A stretch of DNA of 64,000 nt from Polaromonas sp. (GTDB taxonomy: Bacteria; Pseudomonadota; Gammaproteobacteria; Burkholderiales; Burkholderiaceae_C), in contig NZ_JABBPC010000012.1 of NCBI RefSeq assembly GCF_012927485.1, positions 124,001-188,000 of the forward strand, written 5' to 3'. Shown here piece after piece: positions 32,227-41,611 of the stretch. Positions within the stretch are counted from its first letter, which is position 1. Each line of letters begins with the position of its first letter. Below the pieces are notes generated by a model, which was not told where the DNA came from, ran no database searches, and saw nothing but the letters and a program-made list of their open reading frames with translations. The position numbers and the translations under genes were made by a program.

Positions 32227-33426
32227 TCAAAGAGCAGCGTCTCGAAAGGCTTCCCATTGACTCTGGGTTGTTTTTGTCATCTCGCGTGAAATTTCAAGGA
32301 CGGCCGGTATCCAGGTGCCAGCTTGTGCGAAATCGATCAGTTCACCGGCGTTGGCCGCGCCGCCTCGTCCCGCAGCGCGCAGCTGATCCCAAGCCAGGAT
32401 GCGGCCCATTGTGCTGACAACTTCCCGGAGTTGATTGATCTTCTTTCCCCAATCGCCGATCGCAACTCTGTCTTCTGACGGTTGCAAGCCCTTCAAAACG
32501 CAAGGCAGGCCTTCGAACAAAACGGGAAAAAGAAACGCATGATCCACACTTTGCATACGTTTTTGCACCGTAACAACGCGTGAGGCCTCATCCGGCCACG
32601 CAGGCTGATGAATGCCGCAGCGCTTAAGACGGTCTTGAAGCGCGGAAGGTTTTGCTTCTTTGAGATCAAGCAAATAGTTCCGATCCGGCGAGCCCTTGCC
32701 CTCGACCAAAATGACATAACGCTGCACGCCGAGACTGCCGGTACCTGCGATTCGTCGTGCGACGTCCAGCACCTTGAAGAAGCCAGGATTAGGCTGCTCA
32801 GCGGCAAAACGGGTCATGAATTCGATGACCTTGTCTCGCTGAATGGCGTCAACGGAGAGCGCCTTTACGCCGTCGATTTTCAGTTGTCGCTGACCATTTT
32901 TCCGGACGGTCCGGCCATCGAGAAATTCCGACCGGACACGCTTTTGCAGCGTCACGAACAGGTCCCGAACAAGTCCGGAAGAGGTTTCGGGTTCTACCCA
33001 GAGCGGCTTGCCGCGAATCAAGGCCGCCTGATAGCTGGTCAGACAGTCGCGGCTGACAGCCAGCGCTTCCGCCGCTGTGGCGCTCAAGGCCTTGGCACCG
33101 CACTGGATACTGGTCAGAAGCCGGACGATGTCCCAGGTGCAGGGTGCCAGGGCGGCTTCATCAAAATCGTTAATGTCGAAATAGACGAGGCGGTTGTCCG
33201 CCTTGTAGCTACCGAAGTTCTCGAAGTGCATATCTCCGCAGGACCAGGACAGCGGCGCTTTGGTGAGCGCGGATTCCTCCGGCAATGCGGCATAGAAGAG
33301 TTGACAGGCGCCCCGCAAGAAGACGAACGGGCTAGCCTTCATTTTTGCGTATTTCATCGCGAGCAGTTGGGGATCCCTTCCCGCGTTCGAGTGGCGAATG
33401 GAGTCGATGAGGGATACAGCGTGCAT
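32227..33426 (-). CDS. DUF2252 family protein
   Basis: MKASPFVFLRGACQLFYA, SCGDMHFENFGSYKADNRLVYFDINDFDEAALAPCTWDIVRLLTS. Confidence 0.9.
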   Translation of the reverse strand: MHAVSLIDSIRHSNAGRDPQLLAMKYAKMKASPFVFLRGACQLFYAALPEESALTKAPLSWSCGDMHFENFGSYKADNRLVYFDINDFDEAALAPCTWDIVRLLTSIQCGAKALSATAAEALAVSRDCLTSYQAALIRGKPLWVEPETSSGLVRDLFVTLQKRVRSEFLDGRTVRKNGQRQLKIDGVKALSVDAIQRDKVIEFMTRFAAEQPNPGFFKVLDVARRIAGTGSLGVQRYVILVEGKGSPDRNYLLDLKEAKPSALQDRLKRCGIHQPAWPDEASRVVTVQKRMQSVDHAFLFPVLFEGLPCVLKGLQPSEDRVAIGDWGKKINQLREVVSTMGRILAWDQLRAAGRGGAANAGELIDFAQAGTWIPAVLEISREMTKTTQSQWEAFRDAAL

Positions 33427-33532
33427 ATTGACAAGGAATTTTGAAATCAGGTTTCATGGATAGAGGGGCCGATGCCGGTTCCGGTAAGTCCAGACGCTGG
33501 CAATTGATCCCGCTCAACGGACTTGCGGTGTT

Positions 33533-33886
33533 CTACGAAACCAGTGTCGCCGGTTCGCTCTCCCAACGAACGCTGCGCACACCCTTTTCCAATCCGAGGC
33601 GGCTGACTAATCGGACCAGGCCAGCACGCTCGGACACTGCGCACCAAATTCGGATCGTGACTTGCCGCAAGGGTCCCTGGCTTTGCGGTTCGTGAAATAC
33701 GACCGGTGTGCCACCGGGGAAATTGATCAATTGCTGCCGAATGATGTGATTCACTTCCTCCACATCCGCGCTTCGGCAGGTCGCGGTGATTTGATAGGGA
33801 GAACGCCTTACGGTTTGGGAGGCGCCGATGCCGGGGCTAACCGACCAAAACCGGTTGAAAAGTAACTCAAATTTGCCGAGACGCAT
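33533..33886 (-). CDS. Stand-alone protein resembling the C-terminal domain of MgtC/SapB proteins
   Basis: YQITATCRSADVEEVNHIIRQQL...LVRLVSRLGLEKGVRSVRWE parallels YRLSIVCRADDEVHVRTLMLHML...LEQIVSRISLEKGVSAARWAV in the adjacent MgtC. Confidence 0.7.
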   Translation of the reverse strand: MRLGKFELLFNRFWSVSPGIGASQTVRRSPYQITATCRSADVEEVNHIIRQQLINFPGGTPVVFHEPQSQGPLRQVTIRIWCAVSERAGLVRLVSRLGLEKGVRSVRWESEPATLVS

Positions 33887-33908
33887 GGCAATTTCCTTTC
33901 CTTTATGT

Positions 33909-34619
33909 CTACGTTTCCAAAGCGTTTAAAACGGCCCAACGCGCGGCACTGACACCTTTTTCAAGGCTGATTCGACTCACTATCTGTTCCAACTGAAGAT
34001 GATTACTTGGCGACGTGATCAAGTCCGCCCGAACCTCGAGTTGCCCTGCCAGAGGAAGATCCTCACTATGGAGCGATTGAATAATCAGTTGCGGCATGCC
34101 GTTGAGCATGTGCAGCATGAGCGTTCGAACATGGACTTCGTCGTCTGCGCGACAGACGATAGAGAGTCGATAGATGCCCTCCACTTCAGTCGCACTTTGC
34201 AGGCCTTGTTTGTTGATCAACTGACCGATCCCCCGAAGTAAAACATTGGCCCCCAAAATCGCGATCGCGCCGATTGTCCCTTTTAAGAGGGAACCGGTGC
34301 CTATCAAGACGCCAACTGCAGCCGAACACCATAAGGTGGCGGCGGTATTGAGCCCCCTGATATTGAGGCCTTCGCGCATGATGACGCCAGCGCCAAGAAA
34401 ACCGATTCCCGATACCACTTGCGCGGCAATACGCGCATGGCCTTGCGGGTCTGCGGAAAATTCGGAAACAGTGACAAAAAGGCAGGCGCCGGCCGCTACC
34501 AGCGCATTGGTTCGCAGGCCGGCCATCCTCTGACGTATCTGCCGCTCTGCTCCGATGAGGGAGCCGAGTACCAATGCGACGGTGACGCGCAAAGTGAAAA
34601 CATCCCAATCCATTACCAA
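33909..34619 (-). CDS. MgtC/SapB family protein
   Basis: LRVTVALVLGSLIGAERQIRQRMAGLRTNALVAAGACLFV; GIGFLGAGVIMREGLNIRGLNTAATLWCSAAVGVLIGTG. Confidence 0.95.
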   Translation of the reverse strand: MVMDWDVFTLRVTVALVLGSLIGAERQIRQRMAGLRTNALVAAGACLFVTVSEFSADPQGHARIAAQVVSGIGFLGAGVIMREGLNIRGLNTAATLWCSAAVGVLIGTGSLLKGTIGAIAILGANVLLRGIGQLINKQGLQSATEVEGIYRLSIVCRADDEVHVRTLMLHMLNGMPQLIIQSLHSEDLPLAGQLEVRADLITSPSNHLQLEQIVSRISLEKGVSAARWAVLNALET

Positions 34620-34946
34620 TCACCTCCGCAATCGTTAAATCCCTGTGATCCGAGCGTCACGACAGTGAGCTTCTTAACGTGGCAGGAAGCCGGCTGTTGA
34701 GGGTTTTGAAGATCATTTTGAGCACTCCTAAGTTCGACATACAGCCTCAGGCTAAAGCCAACGTCAACGGAAATGCCGGGTGGCCCAAATCAAGGACGAC
34801 CAGTTCAACTGGTCAAACCAAAATCTGGGCATTGCGGTTCATTTGCGGCTCGCCAAAGCGAAGCGCAAATCACCGAAGTCCGGCGAACAATAGGAGGGAG
34901 GTCAAACATTCGCCCGATGGGCGAGGAAACTGCTTTGATTGACGCA

Positions 34947-34970
34947 CCGTCCCGCTTTGCAGCGGGACGG
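34947..34970. other. Perfect hairpin-forming inverted repeat
   Basis: CCGTCCCGC tttgca GCGGGACGG: 9-bp perfect arms, 6-nt loop, no following T tract. Confidence 0.6.
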
Positions 34971-35290
34971 CGGTATGAGAATAGACTCGTGCCGCGGATC
35001 CCGCTAATTACTTGCTAGGTCTACTAGGGCAACTGTCCATGGTGGGTAAAACCCGGTTGTTAAGATGTTGCGGATTCTCAATTGACTCTGAAGCCATGTC
35101 AACCCTCTTTTTGTAAAAAATTGCCGTGATTTGGCCGACCTGCTCGTTGGCTTTCTCCTACAAAAACGGCGTTTTAGTGCCTACACCCTTCGCGAGCCGG
35201 AACTGCGATAGTTCTTTGATGATCAAGCCAATTTCAGTTGTTTTTCGACCGCGCGCGGCTTCTCAAGCAGGCGCCGGAAAAGGCCTGGCG

Positions 35291-35506
35291 GTGAAGTCGC
35301 CACCGGCCAATAGGACAGGTACGCTCCAGAATGCTTCGGTGGACGTCAGCCTGCAGTTGCCGCACGAACGCGATCAATCCGTCGACATGACAGCACGAGA
35401 AACAAGCTCTGTCGTGGAGCAGGCCCGTCGAGATTTGGCAAAAGGGTTGCAAGACACGAGTAAAGGCGCCGAGATGGACGCTGCCTACAAAAAACTCGCC
35501 CCCTAG
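35291..35506 (+). CDS. Small hypothetical protein (Comamonadaceae-type PHERD motif)
   Basis: VKSPPANRTGTLQNASVDVSLQLPHERDQSVDMTARETSSVVEQARRDLAKGLQDTSKGAEMDAAYKKLAP; putative GTG start in frame with the 35126 ORF. Confidence 0.5.
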   Translation: MKSPPANRTGTLQNASVDVSLQLPHERDQSVDMTARETSSVVEQARRDLAKGLQDTSKGAEMDAAYKKLAP

Positions 35507-35722
35507 CCTGCCTCGGCAAGCCAGGTTCCTGAATTATTCCCAATAGCCCGCGCCAGTCCTGCTGCGCCAACGCGTAGGATTGGCATCTGTCAGATCGAGC
35601 TCTAAACACAGGGCACTCCAGCGCCGGTTACCACTTCCGCATGCTTGCCATTTCAGACCGGCCGACGCATCCATGACTAGGCCGCGCCACGCCGAAAAGC
35701 GATAAGCTCGGCAATCGCCAAA

Positions 35723-38242
35723 TTGCGTATTTCCGCCGAGTTTTTTTTACCGGTTCACACCATGCCGCCTGCTAATCCGTCCGCTTCGCAACGTCTCCCC
35801 GGCGACGACACGCTTGATCCAGCCGCTCAATTGCGCGGACTGCTCGAACGTGCGGCGGGCGCTGGCAGCTGGACGCTGGAAGTCAATTTCCGACGCCTGA
35901 GCTGGACTGAACCGCTTGCAGAGTTGCTTGAAATGCCGCGCGATGTGGCGCCTGCGTTCGGAGACGCGCTGAGCTTCTATGCCCCGGAATCTCGAGCGCT
36001 GATGGCGGCAGCGTTAGAAGCGTGTAGGGGTAGTGCGACGCCGTTTGATGAAACGGTTCAGATCATCACGGCGCGCGGAAGGCGGGTCTGGGTGCGCTCG
36101 CTGGGAGAGGGTTTGCGTGATGCTTCGGGGAGTGTCGTGCGGATTCAGGGGGTGCTTCAAGACCTCACTGCCAAAAAACGAGCCGAGCAGGAGTCGCTGC
36201 GCCTGACGATGCGTTTGAGCACGACGCTGGCCAGCATCACGGACGTTTTCGTCACCCTTGATCGCGAGGGCCGCTTTACCTATGTCAACCGTGAGAGCGA
36301 ACGCCTGCTGGGCCGCACGAGCGCTGAACTGTTAGGCCAGATTATCTGGCGGGAACTTGATGGAAGTGGCGGCAGTCGGCTGCGTCGGGAGCTACTGGAG
36401 GCGCTAAGGAGCGGGCAGAACATTGAGTTTGAAGAGTTCTATTCAGGGCTGGGAAAATGGCTGGAGCTCCGCGTTTATCCTTTTGAGGAAGGCCTCGCGG
36501 TGTACTTCCGCGACGTCAGCGACAGACGCCGCGCTCAAGAGCAAATGTTGCTACTGCAGACCAGTATTTCGCGCTTGAACGACGTTGTGCTGATTACCGA
36601 GGCCGGCTCAATTGATGCGCCCGGCCCACGGATTGTGTTTGTCAACGACGCCTTTGAGCGAAACACCGGATACAGCCGCGACGAAGTGCTGGGGCAGACA
36701 CCACGCATGTTGCAAGGGCCGCTTACCCAGCGCCCGGAGTTGGACCGTATCCGCGCGGCGCTGCAGCAGTCGCAGCCAGTCCGGGCAGAGCTTATCAACT
36801 ACAAAAAAAACGGTGAATTGTTTTGGCTGGAGCTGGAGATCGTTCCAGTGGACTATTTCAGCCGGGGGCTCACTCACTGGATTGCCGTCGGACGCGACGT
36901 CACCGAGCGCAAGGCCGCAGAAGATGAAATTGAATATTTGGCGTTTTACGATGCGCTGACGCAGCTGCCCAACCGCCAACTGCTGATGGACCGTCTGCAA
37001 CGCGCGCTGTCTCAGGGCGTGGAGCACACCAAGATCGGGGCGCTGATGTTTATCGACCTCGATCACTTCAAGGTGCTCAACGACACGCTCGGGCACTCAA
37101 AAGGAGACTTGTTGTTGCAAAAAGTGGCCTCGCGCCTGAGTGCATGTGTGCGGGCCAGCGACACAGTGGCGCGTTTGGGCGGCGATGAATTTGTGGTCAT
37201 GCTGGAAGACTTGGGAGAAAATTCAGAAGCCGTTACCGCTAGAACCAAAGTCATCGGCGAACAAATCCTGGCCGCGCTTATTGAGCCTTACGATCTCGCG
37301 GGTCACCAGCATCACAGCACCTGCAGCATCGGCATCACCTTATTCAGCAGTCACCAGCAGAGCATAGGCGACCTGCTCAAGCAAGCTGATCTGGCGATGT
37401 ATCAAGCCAAGGCGGCTGGGCGCAATGCAGTTTGTTTTTTTGACCCCGAGATGCAAGCGGCGGTCACTGCGAACGCAGCCTTGAATTCGGAACTTCGCCA
37501 GGGCCTGCGCGACCATGAATTTTTGCTGCATTATCAGCCGCAAGTGGGGCGTTACGGCCGCATGATCGGCGTCGAGGCACTTGTGCGCTGGCAGCACCCG
37601 CAACGCCAGCTGATTTTTCCGGATGCATTCATCTCGCAAGCCGAAGAGAGTGGGCTGATTCTGCCGTTGGGGCAGTGGGTGCTCGAGACCGCCTGCGCGC
37701 AACTGGCCACCTGGGCGAAGCGTCCGGAGACTGAAAACCTCAGCATCGCTGTGAACGTCAGCGTGCGCCAGTTCCGACACCCGGAGTTTGTGGACCTCGT
37801 GATGACCGCCATCAATCAGGCGGGAATCGACGCACAACGACTCAAGCTGGAACTGACTGAAACCTTGCTGGCCACCGACATCGACGTGACGATTGCCAAA
37901 ATGGGGATGCTTAAAAACGCGGGCGTGACCTTGTCCATAGATGACTTCGGAATGGGCTATTCGGCGCTCTCCTACCTGAAACACCTTCCGTTGGACCAGC
38001 TAAAAATAGACCGCAGTTTTGTGAAGGACGTGTTGACCGACCCTAACGACGCCGCTATTGCGCGCACCATCATCGGGCTGGCGCAAAGCCTGGGGCTGGC
38101 CGTGATGGCCGAAGGCGTCGAGACCGAAGCCCAGCGCGAATTTTTGAATCGGCATGGTTGCGAATGCTACCAGGGCTACCTGTTTTGCAAAGCGCTACCG
38201 ATCGACGAGCTGGAAGTTTTCATGCAAGGTCTGGCGCTTTGA
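35723..38242 (+). CDS. PAS-domain diguanylate cyclase/phosphodiesterase (GGDEF-EAL)
   Basis: VARLGGDEFVVMLEDLG intact GGDEF; VEALVRWQHP intact EAL; PAS-like segments incl. FVNDAFERNTGYSRDEVLGQTPRMLQGPLT; translation may start at 35762. Confidence 0.95.
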   Translation: MRISAEFFLPVHTMPPANPSASQRLPGDDTLDPAAQLRGLLERAAGAGSWTLEVNFRRLSWTEPLAELLEMPRDVAPAFGDALSFYAPESRALMAAALEACRGSATPFDETVQIITARGRRVWVRSLGEGLRDASGSVVRIQGVLQDLTAKKRAEQESLRLTMRLSTTLASITDVFVTLDREGRFTYVNRESERLLGRTSAELLGQIIWRELDGSGGSRLRRELLEALRSGQNIEFEEFYSGLGKWLELRVYPFEEGLAVYFRDVSDRRRAQEQMLLLQTSISRLNDVVLITEAGSIDAPGPRIVFVNDAFERNTGYSRDEVLGQTPRMLQGPLTQRPELDRIRAALQQSQPVRAELINYKKNGELFWLELEIVPVDYFSRGLTHWIAVGRDVTERKAAEDEIEYLAFYDALTQLPNRQLLMDRLQRALSQGVEHTKIGALMFIDLDHFKVLNDTLGHSKGDLLLQKVASRLSACVRASDTVARLGGDEFVVMLEDLGENSEAVTARTKVIGEQILAALIEPYDLAGHQHHSTCSIGITLFSSHQQSIGDLLKQADLAMYQAKAAGRNAVCFFDPEMQAAVTANAALNSELRQGLRDHEFLLHYQPQVGRYGRMIGVEALVRWQHPQRQLIFPDAFISQAEESGLILPLGQWVLETACAQLATWAKRPETENLSIAVNVSVRQFRHPEFVDLVMTAINQAGIDAQRLKLELTETLLATDIDVTIAKMGMLKNAGVTLSIDDFGMGYSALSYLKHLPLDQLKIDRSFVKDVLTDPNDAAIARTIIGLAQSLGLAVMAEGVETEAQREFLNRHGCECYQGYLFCKALPIDELEVFMQGLAL

Positions 38243-38266
38243 AAGCGGGACCTTCTCGCCGCCGCT

Positions 38267-41200
38267 TCACCACGTGTCAATAAAACGCGATGTGTTGGCC
38301 GCTGCCGGGGCAAACTGCTGGGCGGATTGCAAACCCCGCACGAGCCAGTTTCGCGTTTGCGCCGGATCAATGACCGCGTCAATTTCCAGCGTCGTAGCCA
38401 TGTTGATCGCGCTGCCATTGCTGTATTGTTTGGCCACCAACTGCTGGTACAAAGCCTCGCGTTGCGCCCCTTCGGATGCGGCCGCGAGTTCTTTGCGATA
38501 GCCGAGTTTTACCGCGCCTTCCAGACCCATGGCGCCAAATTCTCCGGTTGGCCAGGCGACGGTGAACAACGGGGAATGAAAGCCGCCCGCCGTCATGGCC
38601 ATCGCGCCCAAGCCGTAACCTTTGCGCAGTATCACGCTGAAAAACGGCACGCGCAAATGCGCTGCGGCGATGAACAGGCGGCTGACGTGACGCACCTGCG
38701 CAGTGGCTTCAACGTCGGGGCCTACCATGAAACCTGGCGTATCGACCAGGCTGACCAGCGGCAAGCCGTGTGCGTTGCACAGCTGCATGAAGCGTGCCGC
38801 CTTGTCAGCCGCGTCGGCGTCAATGGCACCGCCAAGATGGAGCGGATTGTTGGCGATAAGGCCAACCGGTCGCCCCTCGATGCGCGCCAGCGCGGTGTGG
38901 ATGCCGGCACCAAAACCGGTGCGCAGGTGCAGCAGGGAGTCCCGGTCCACCATGCCGTTCATCGCGGCGCGGGTGTCGTACACACGCAGCCGGTTTTCGG
39001 GTACCACGTCGCGCAATGCGGCGGCGGTCGGTGCGGTGAAGTCTTTCAGCGGGTGCTCGCGCGTTTGGAAGAAAGAGAGGTAGTGCTTGGCCGCGGCGAC
39101 GGCCTGGGCCTCGTCGTCCACCAGCAGGTCGATCACGCCGTTTTTGTGCTGCACACTGGCCGGACCGATCTGCTCGGGCTTGAAGACGCCCAGACCGCCA
39201 CCCTCGATCATGGCCGGGCCACCCATGCCAATATTGCTTTGTTGTGTGGCGATGATCACATCGCTGCAACCGAGTAGCGCCGCGTTACCGGCAAAGCAGC
39301 GTCCCGTCACGATGCCCAGCACCGGCACCAGGCCGTTCAGGCGCGCATAGCTGGCAAAAGTGCCGACATGCAAGCCTGCAACGATGGGCATATCGGTGTC
39401 GCCAGGGCGGCCGCCGCCGCCCTCGGAAAACAGGACGACGGGCAGCTTTTGTTGCAGCGCGAGGTCCAGCATGCGATCGGTCTTCTGATGATTGCGCAGG
39501 CCTTGGGTGCCGGCCAGTACGGTGGCGTCGTACGACATGACCACGACTCGGGGGTTGCCCGCCCAGACGTCGCGGGCTGCCTGGGGGCGGAACAAGGCGC
39601 TGTTGACGGAACCAATCCCGGTCACCATTCCGTCGGCGGGGGTGTTATTGATCAGGTCTTCCTCGCTGCGGCGGCTGCGTTGCGCAGCCACGGCAAGGGC
39701 GCCGTATTCGATGAAACTGTCTTCGTCACATAAGTCTGCGATGTTCTCGCGCGCAGTGCGTTGGCCGAGCGCCCGACGCTTGGCTACCGCACCGGGTCGG
39801 CCAGCATCGAGTGTGCGTGCGTGGCGGTCCAGCACACGCTGCAAGTCGGCTCGCATCGACCCCGGGGTCGGCCTCTCGGCGTCGTGCAGCAGCGCAAGTG
39901 TGTCCTCGGTCGGTTCCAGCAAAACCAGAATTTGGCCCTCACGAAGGTGCTCGCCGACTGCTACGCGGATCTCCGCCACGCGCCCTGCGCCGGGAGCATA
40001 CAGAACATGCTCCATTTTCATCGCTTCGAGTACTGCGATCTGAGCATTCAACGGCACCCGTTGGCCCACCGTCACCGCCAGCTGCACCAGACGAGCGGGC
40101 ATGGGCGCGCGCATTGCGACAAAGCGGTCATCCGCGAGGTCCTGAACGAAAGATCGGGAGCTTGGGCCTATCGCGTCTGTGTTTGGCGCTGTTGGCTCGG
40201 TAGCAGAGCTGGCGCCAATTGCTGCGGCGGTCGCCAGAAGTTCTTCCAGGTGCGTTTCCGCGAAGCGCGTGTCGATCCGCTGGTCGGCGAACTCGGGTCG
40301 CACCGCCAATGCGCGCAGCAGCAACAAATTGGTGGCCACGCCATCGATGCGGCATTCTTCAAGCGCGCGCCGCGAACGGCGCACCGCATCCGCAAAGGTC
40401 GTCGTGCCCGAATGGACGATGAGCTTGGCCAGCAGGGTGTCGTAGCGCGGAGACGGCGCGGCGCCATTGAAGCCATGCGTATCGACGCGAATACCGGGTC
40501 CCGATGGCAGGTCGAAGCGCTTCAGCGTTCCGCTGGACGGCCGTACGTTGCCTTGCGCGTCCAGCGTTTCGGCATTGATGCGCCATTGCACCGCAAAGCC
40601 CCTCGGACGGGGAGGATTCTCAGGGTCCAAGCCGAGCGCGGCAAGTGTCTGGCCAGCTGCAACGCTGATCTGCAATTGCACCAGGTCTAATCCCGTCACG
40701 GCTTCAGTGACCGTGTGCTCGACCTGCAGCCGCGGGTTAGCCTCGATAAAGACGAAAGGAAGCGCCGTCGATGTCTCGTCCACCAAAAACTCAAAGGTAC
40801 CGAGACTGCGAAAGCCGACGGCTCTGGCCATCTTCAGTGCCGCGTTGGTAAGCTGAACCCGCAACCACTCTGGCAAGGAAGGGCTGGGCGCGATTTCCAC
40901 CAGCTTCTGGAAGCGCCGCTGCAACGAGCAGTCGCGGTCTCCCAGGCTCATACTGTGCTGGCCGTCGCCAAGAATCTGTATTTCGATGTGGCGCGCCCGC
41001 ACCATAAGCCGTTCGACATAGACGCCCTCCACGCCAAACGCCGCTCGGGCTTCGGAAACGCAGCGGGCATAGGCCTCGGGCAGGGAGTCAGCATCCAGCA
41101 CCGCACGCATTCCACGGCCGCCCCCACCGCCGATCGCCTTGACCATCATGCCCGCACCGTTTTCCTGCGCCGCGAAGAACGCCTGAGCCTCCGCCAGAGT

Positions 41201-41611
41201 TACGGCGCATTGGCTGCCCGGCATTAGCGGTACTGCGCATTGTTGAGCCAGCGCCCGCGCGCGCGCCTTGTCACCAAAAAGGGAAAGATGCTCGACCGAC
41301 GGGCCAATGAACACGATGCCCGCATCAGCGCAGGCGCGGGCGAAATCTGCGCGTTCGCTCAGGAAGCCGTAGCCCGGATGTAACGCGTCGCATCCATGCT
41401 TCGTTGCGACGGCGATGAGGCCCGCCATATCGAGGTAGGCCGCTGGCCCGGCCGCATTCAACGCCACCGCTTCGTCGGCGTAGCGCACATGCGGCGAGTC
41501 GGCGTCATCGTCCGCATACACGGCCAGACTCGCTACGCCAAGGTCGCGCACGGCACGCACCAATCGCAACGCGATTTCACCCCGGTTTGCAATCAGAATT
41601 TTTTTGAACAT
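38267..41611 (-). CDS. Single-chain biotin-dependent acyl-CoA carboxylase (biotin carboxylase + BCCP + carboxyltransferase)
   Basis: MFKKILIANRGEIALRLVRAVRDLG biotin carboxylase; VLEAMKMEHVL biotinylation site; PVVLFSEGGGGRPGDTD...NIGMGGPAMIEGGGLG and LVSLVDTPGFMVGPDVE carboxyltransferase motifs. Confidence 0.93.
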   Translation of the reverse strand: MFKKILIANRGEIALRLVRAVRDLGVASLAVYADDDADSPHVRYADEAVALNAAGPAAYLDMAGLIAVATKHGCDALHPGYGFLSERADFARACADAGIVFIGPSVEHLSLFGDKARARALAQQCAVPLMPGSQCAVTLAEAQAFFAAQENGAGMMVKAIGGGGGRGMRAVLDADSLPEAYARCVSEARAAFGVEGVYVERLMVRARHIEIQILGDGQHSMSLGDRDCSLQRRFQKLVEIAPSPSLPEWLRVQLTNAALKMARAVGFRSLGTFEFLVDETSTALPFVFIEANPRLQVEHTVTEAVTGLDLVQLQISVAAGQTLAALGLDPENPPRPRGFAVQWRINAETLDAQGNVRPSSGTLKRFDLPSGPGIRVDTHGFNGAAPSPRYDTLLAKLIVHSGTTTFADAVRRSRRALEECRIDGVATNLLLLRALAVRPEFADQRIDTRFAETHLEELLATAAAIGASSATEPTAPNTDAIGPSSRSFVQDLADDRFVAMRAPMPARLVQLAVTVGQRVPLNAQIAVLEAMKMEHVLYAPGAGRVAEIRVAVGEHLREGQILVLLEPTEDTLALLHDAERPTPGSMRADLQRVLDRHARTLDAGRPGAVAKRRALGQRTARENIADLCDEDSFIEYGALAVAAQRSRRSEEDLINNTPADGMVTGIGSVNSALFRPQAARDVWAGNPRVVVMSYDATVLAGTQGLRNHQKTDRMLDLALQQKLPVVLFSEGGGGRPGDTDMPIVAGLHVGTFASYARLNGLVPVLGIVTGRCFAGNAALLGCSDVIIATQQSNIGMGGPAMIEGGGLGVFKPEQIGPASVQHKNGVIDLLVDDEAQAVAAAKHYLSFFQTREHPLKDFTAPTAAALRDVVPENRLRVYDTRAAMNGMVDRDSLLHLRTGFGAGIHTALARIEGRPVGLIANNPLHLGGAIDADAADKAARFMQLCNAHGLPLVSLVDTPGFMVGPDVEATAQVRHVSRLFIAAAHLRVPFFSVILRKGYGLGAMAMTAGGFHSPLFTVAWPTGEFGAMGLEGAVKLGYRKELAAASEGAQREALYQQLVAKQYSNGSAINMATTLEIDAVIDPAQTRNWLVRGLQSAQQFAPAAANTSRFIDTW

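Noticed and set aside
38327-39277. 316-aa plus-strand ORF opposite the carboxylase
   Set aside because: Shadow of the carboxyltransferase domain; no independent domain signature.
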